Shown in pieces: positions 4,588 to 5,357 of a stretch of 5,357 bases of DNA. The DNA comes from an uncultured Anaerolineales bacterium. GTDB lineage: Bacteria > Chloroflexota > Anaerolineae > Anaerolineales > Villigracilaceae. The first letter of the stretch is position 1. Each line of letters starts with the position of its first letter. A model generated the notes under the pieces. It was not told where the DNA came from. It worked only from the letters and a program-made list of their open reading frames with translations, and searched no databases. The stretch is from NCBI GenBank assembly GCA_938008865.1, contig CALLJA010000536.1, forward strand, positions 1-5,357, given 5' to 3'. Position numbers and translations under genes: made by a program.

Positions 4588-5357
4588 ATGCGCAGCCAGT
4601 TCAAAATGATAATCGGCCTTCTTCTTTTGGGGTTGCTGACATTTTCTTTCAATATTGGCAGTACGCTTGCTTTGGCAGTACAATCCAAATCGGTTTTTAG
4701 CCCTCCCCATGGTCCGCTCTCTCCCTTTCCCACCACCATCAAGGAGACCGATACGCCCTACGTCACTGCTACCCCTACACTAATCTCCGGTGTGTTGAGT
4801 TGCAATACGGTCGCGCCCGGCGTGACCTGCACCAATTATGGGACGTATCTGGATTACAATATCAATATCGTTGTCACTGGAATAAATGGAACAGCGAATG
4901 ATATCTCCATCGGCACATATATACAGACGACCAACCCCGGCTATGTGGGCATGAGTTCAAACTTTACACACTGCGAAACCTCTGCATTCACTGGCAACAC
5001 CATCAGTTCTGCGGTGGCGATTGAACCCTGGGGTGGGACGCCAACGACGTATCCCTATTTTTTTAGCGGCGCTGGCGTGAATGTTTGTACGACCAACCAT
5101 GTCGTCAACGACTGGCGCTATGTTCAGGCCTTTAGCGGCAATTGGAATTGGCTATCGGTCAAAGGCAACGTGGACTGGCCCATCACGGGCTATTCGGTTG
5201 TGGGACATATCTATCTGTACAGCAACCAGAATTTCATGACGGTTACGCCGACTAGAACACCTACCAAGACGCTGACTCCAACAGTCACCAAGACCCCAAC
5301 TGTGACAAGAACCCCCACCATCACGCCGACATCTATCGCCCAGTGTCATGGTAGTAC
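4588..5357 (+). CDS. secreted surface protein with Thr-Pro-rich linker (3' end outside window)
   Basis: The frame runs open from the ATG to the right edge, giving 256 visible residues. It begins with a signal peptide: basic MRSQFK, a hydrophobic core (7-23) and an A28-L29-A30 cleavage motif. A short Pro/Thr-rich stretch (38-65) precedes a Ser/Thr/Asn/aromatic-rich domain (about 66-216) with beta-strand character and four cysteines (72, 81, 129, 167). The segment NDWRYVQAFSGNWNW (about 173-187) is rich in Trp/Tyr. Residues 218-248 form a Thr-Pro linker with TPT repeats, followed by Cys253. Such linkers tether domains in extracellular proteins of Anaerolineae and related Chloroflexota and may be glycosylated (family knowledge). 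No enzymatic motif is seen in the visible part; adhesin, binding module or surface decoration are all possible. The gene is less GC-rich than the core genes (25 of 60 in 4861-4920). Expression probably depends on the poly-G promoter upstream. Confidence 0.87.
   Translation, partial: MRSQFKMIIGLLLLGLLTFSFNIGSTLALAVQSKSVFSPPHGPLSPFPTTIKETDTPYVTATPTLISGVLSCNTVAPGVTCTNYGTYLDYNINIVVTGINGTANDISIGTYIQTTNPGYVGMSSNFTHCETSAFTGNTISSAVAIEPWGGTPTTYPYFFSGAGVNVCTTNHVVNDWRYVQAFSGNWNWLSVKGNVDWPITGYSVVGHIYLYSNQNFMTVTPTRTPTKTLTPTVTKTPTVTRTPTITPTSIAQCHGS
5239..5331 (+). repeat. degenerate Thr-Pro coding repeat
   Basis: This stretch codes for residues 218-248 of the secreted protein: alternating Thr with Pro, Val, Arg, Lys and Ile in TPT/TKT/TRT units. 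The codons for Thr vary (acg, acc, aca, act), so the repeat is stronger at protein than at DNA level and is unlikely to slip. It marks an extended, exposed linker between an N-terminal domain and whatever follows beyond the window. Confidence 0.85.

Noticed and set aside
4401..4742. Leftward open frame running from the secreted-protein start through the poly-G tract
   Set aside because: It reads the G run as prolines, has no good start signal, and overlaps a rightward gene with a full Shine-Dalgarno and signal peptide.
1..5357. A defence, toxin-antitoxin or phage-derived system
   Set aside because: No nuclease, toxin, integrase, transposase or phage structural motif was found in any credible gene of the window.

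Overview
The window looks like a piece of a GC-rich Chloroflexota genome, most likely class Anaerolineae. The clues are the extracellular protein with a long Thr-Pro linker (TPTRTPTKT-type repeats) at the right end, the dispersed intergenic repeats of the CGTCATTGCGAG and CACGGA types, and the alternation of GC-rich housekeeping-like genes with AT-rich accessory islands. The lineage is an inference from style; there is no marker gene here.

Layout, left to right. (1) Positions 1-1135 hold the C-terminal part of an M20D-type amidohydrolase, followed 8 nt later by a single-pass membrane-anchored protein of unknown function; the two are probably co-transcribed. (2) Positions 1136-2085 are an AT-rich island with one leftward gene, a small lipoprotein (1251-1799), and no other convincing gene. 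(3) Positions 2086-3724 form a regulatory unit. A 41-nt near-perfect dyad is followed by a strong sigma70-like promoter (TTGACT, 17 nt, TATACT) whose -10 box lies inside a perfect 40-bp palindrome. Next come a GbsR-type MarR-family regulator and, after an intercistronic hairpin, an atypical short-chain dehydrogenase/reductase (NAD(P)-binding, NDUFA9/NmrA-like). The regulator most likely represses its own promoter and the downstream oxidoreductase. (4) Positions 3725-3982 are an intergenic stretch carrying two kinds of repeat: four CACGGA units spaced 9-10 bp apart, and an 89-bp nested inverted repeat. (5) Positions 3983-4336 encode a 117-residue protein with three predicted membrane helices and no recognised function. 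(6) Positions 4337-4587 hold a 15-bp inverted repeat with arms 77 bp apart, then a consensus TTGACA box, an 11-base poly-G run and a TATAAA box. (7) From 4588 to the right edge runs a secreted protein with a signal peptide, a Cys-containing beta-rich domain and a Thr-Pro-rich linker; it is open at the window end.

The most interesting observation is the poly-G tract. It sits exactly between a perfect -35 and a good -10 in front of a predicted surface or secreted protein with a strong ribosome binding site. This is the architecture of spacer-length phase-variable promoters such as Neisseria porA. The present 11 Gs give a 19-bp spacer to TATAAA; nine Gs would give the optimal 17 bp. The second is the perfect 40-bp palindrome covering the -10 and start point of the regulator gene. 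No CRISPR array, tRNA, rRNA, transposase or recognisable defence operon is visible.
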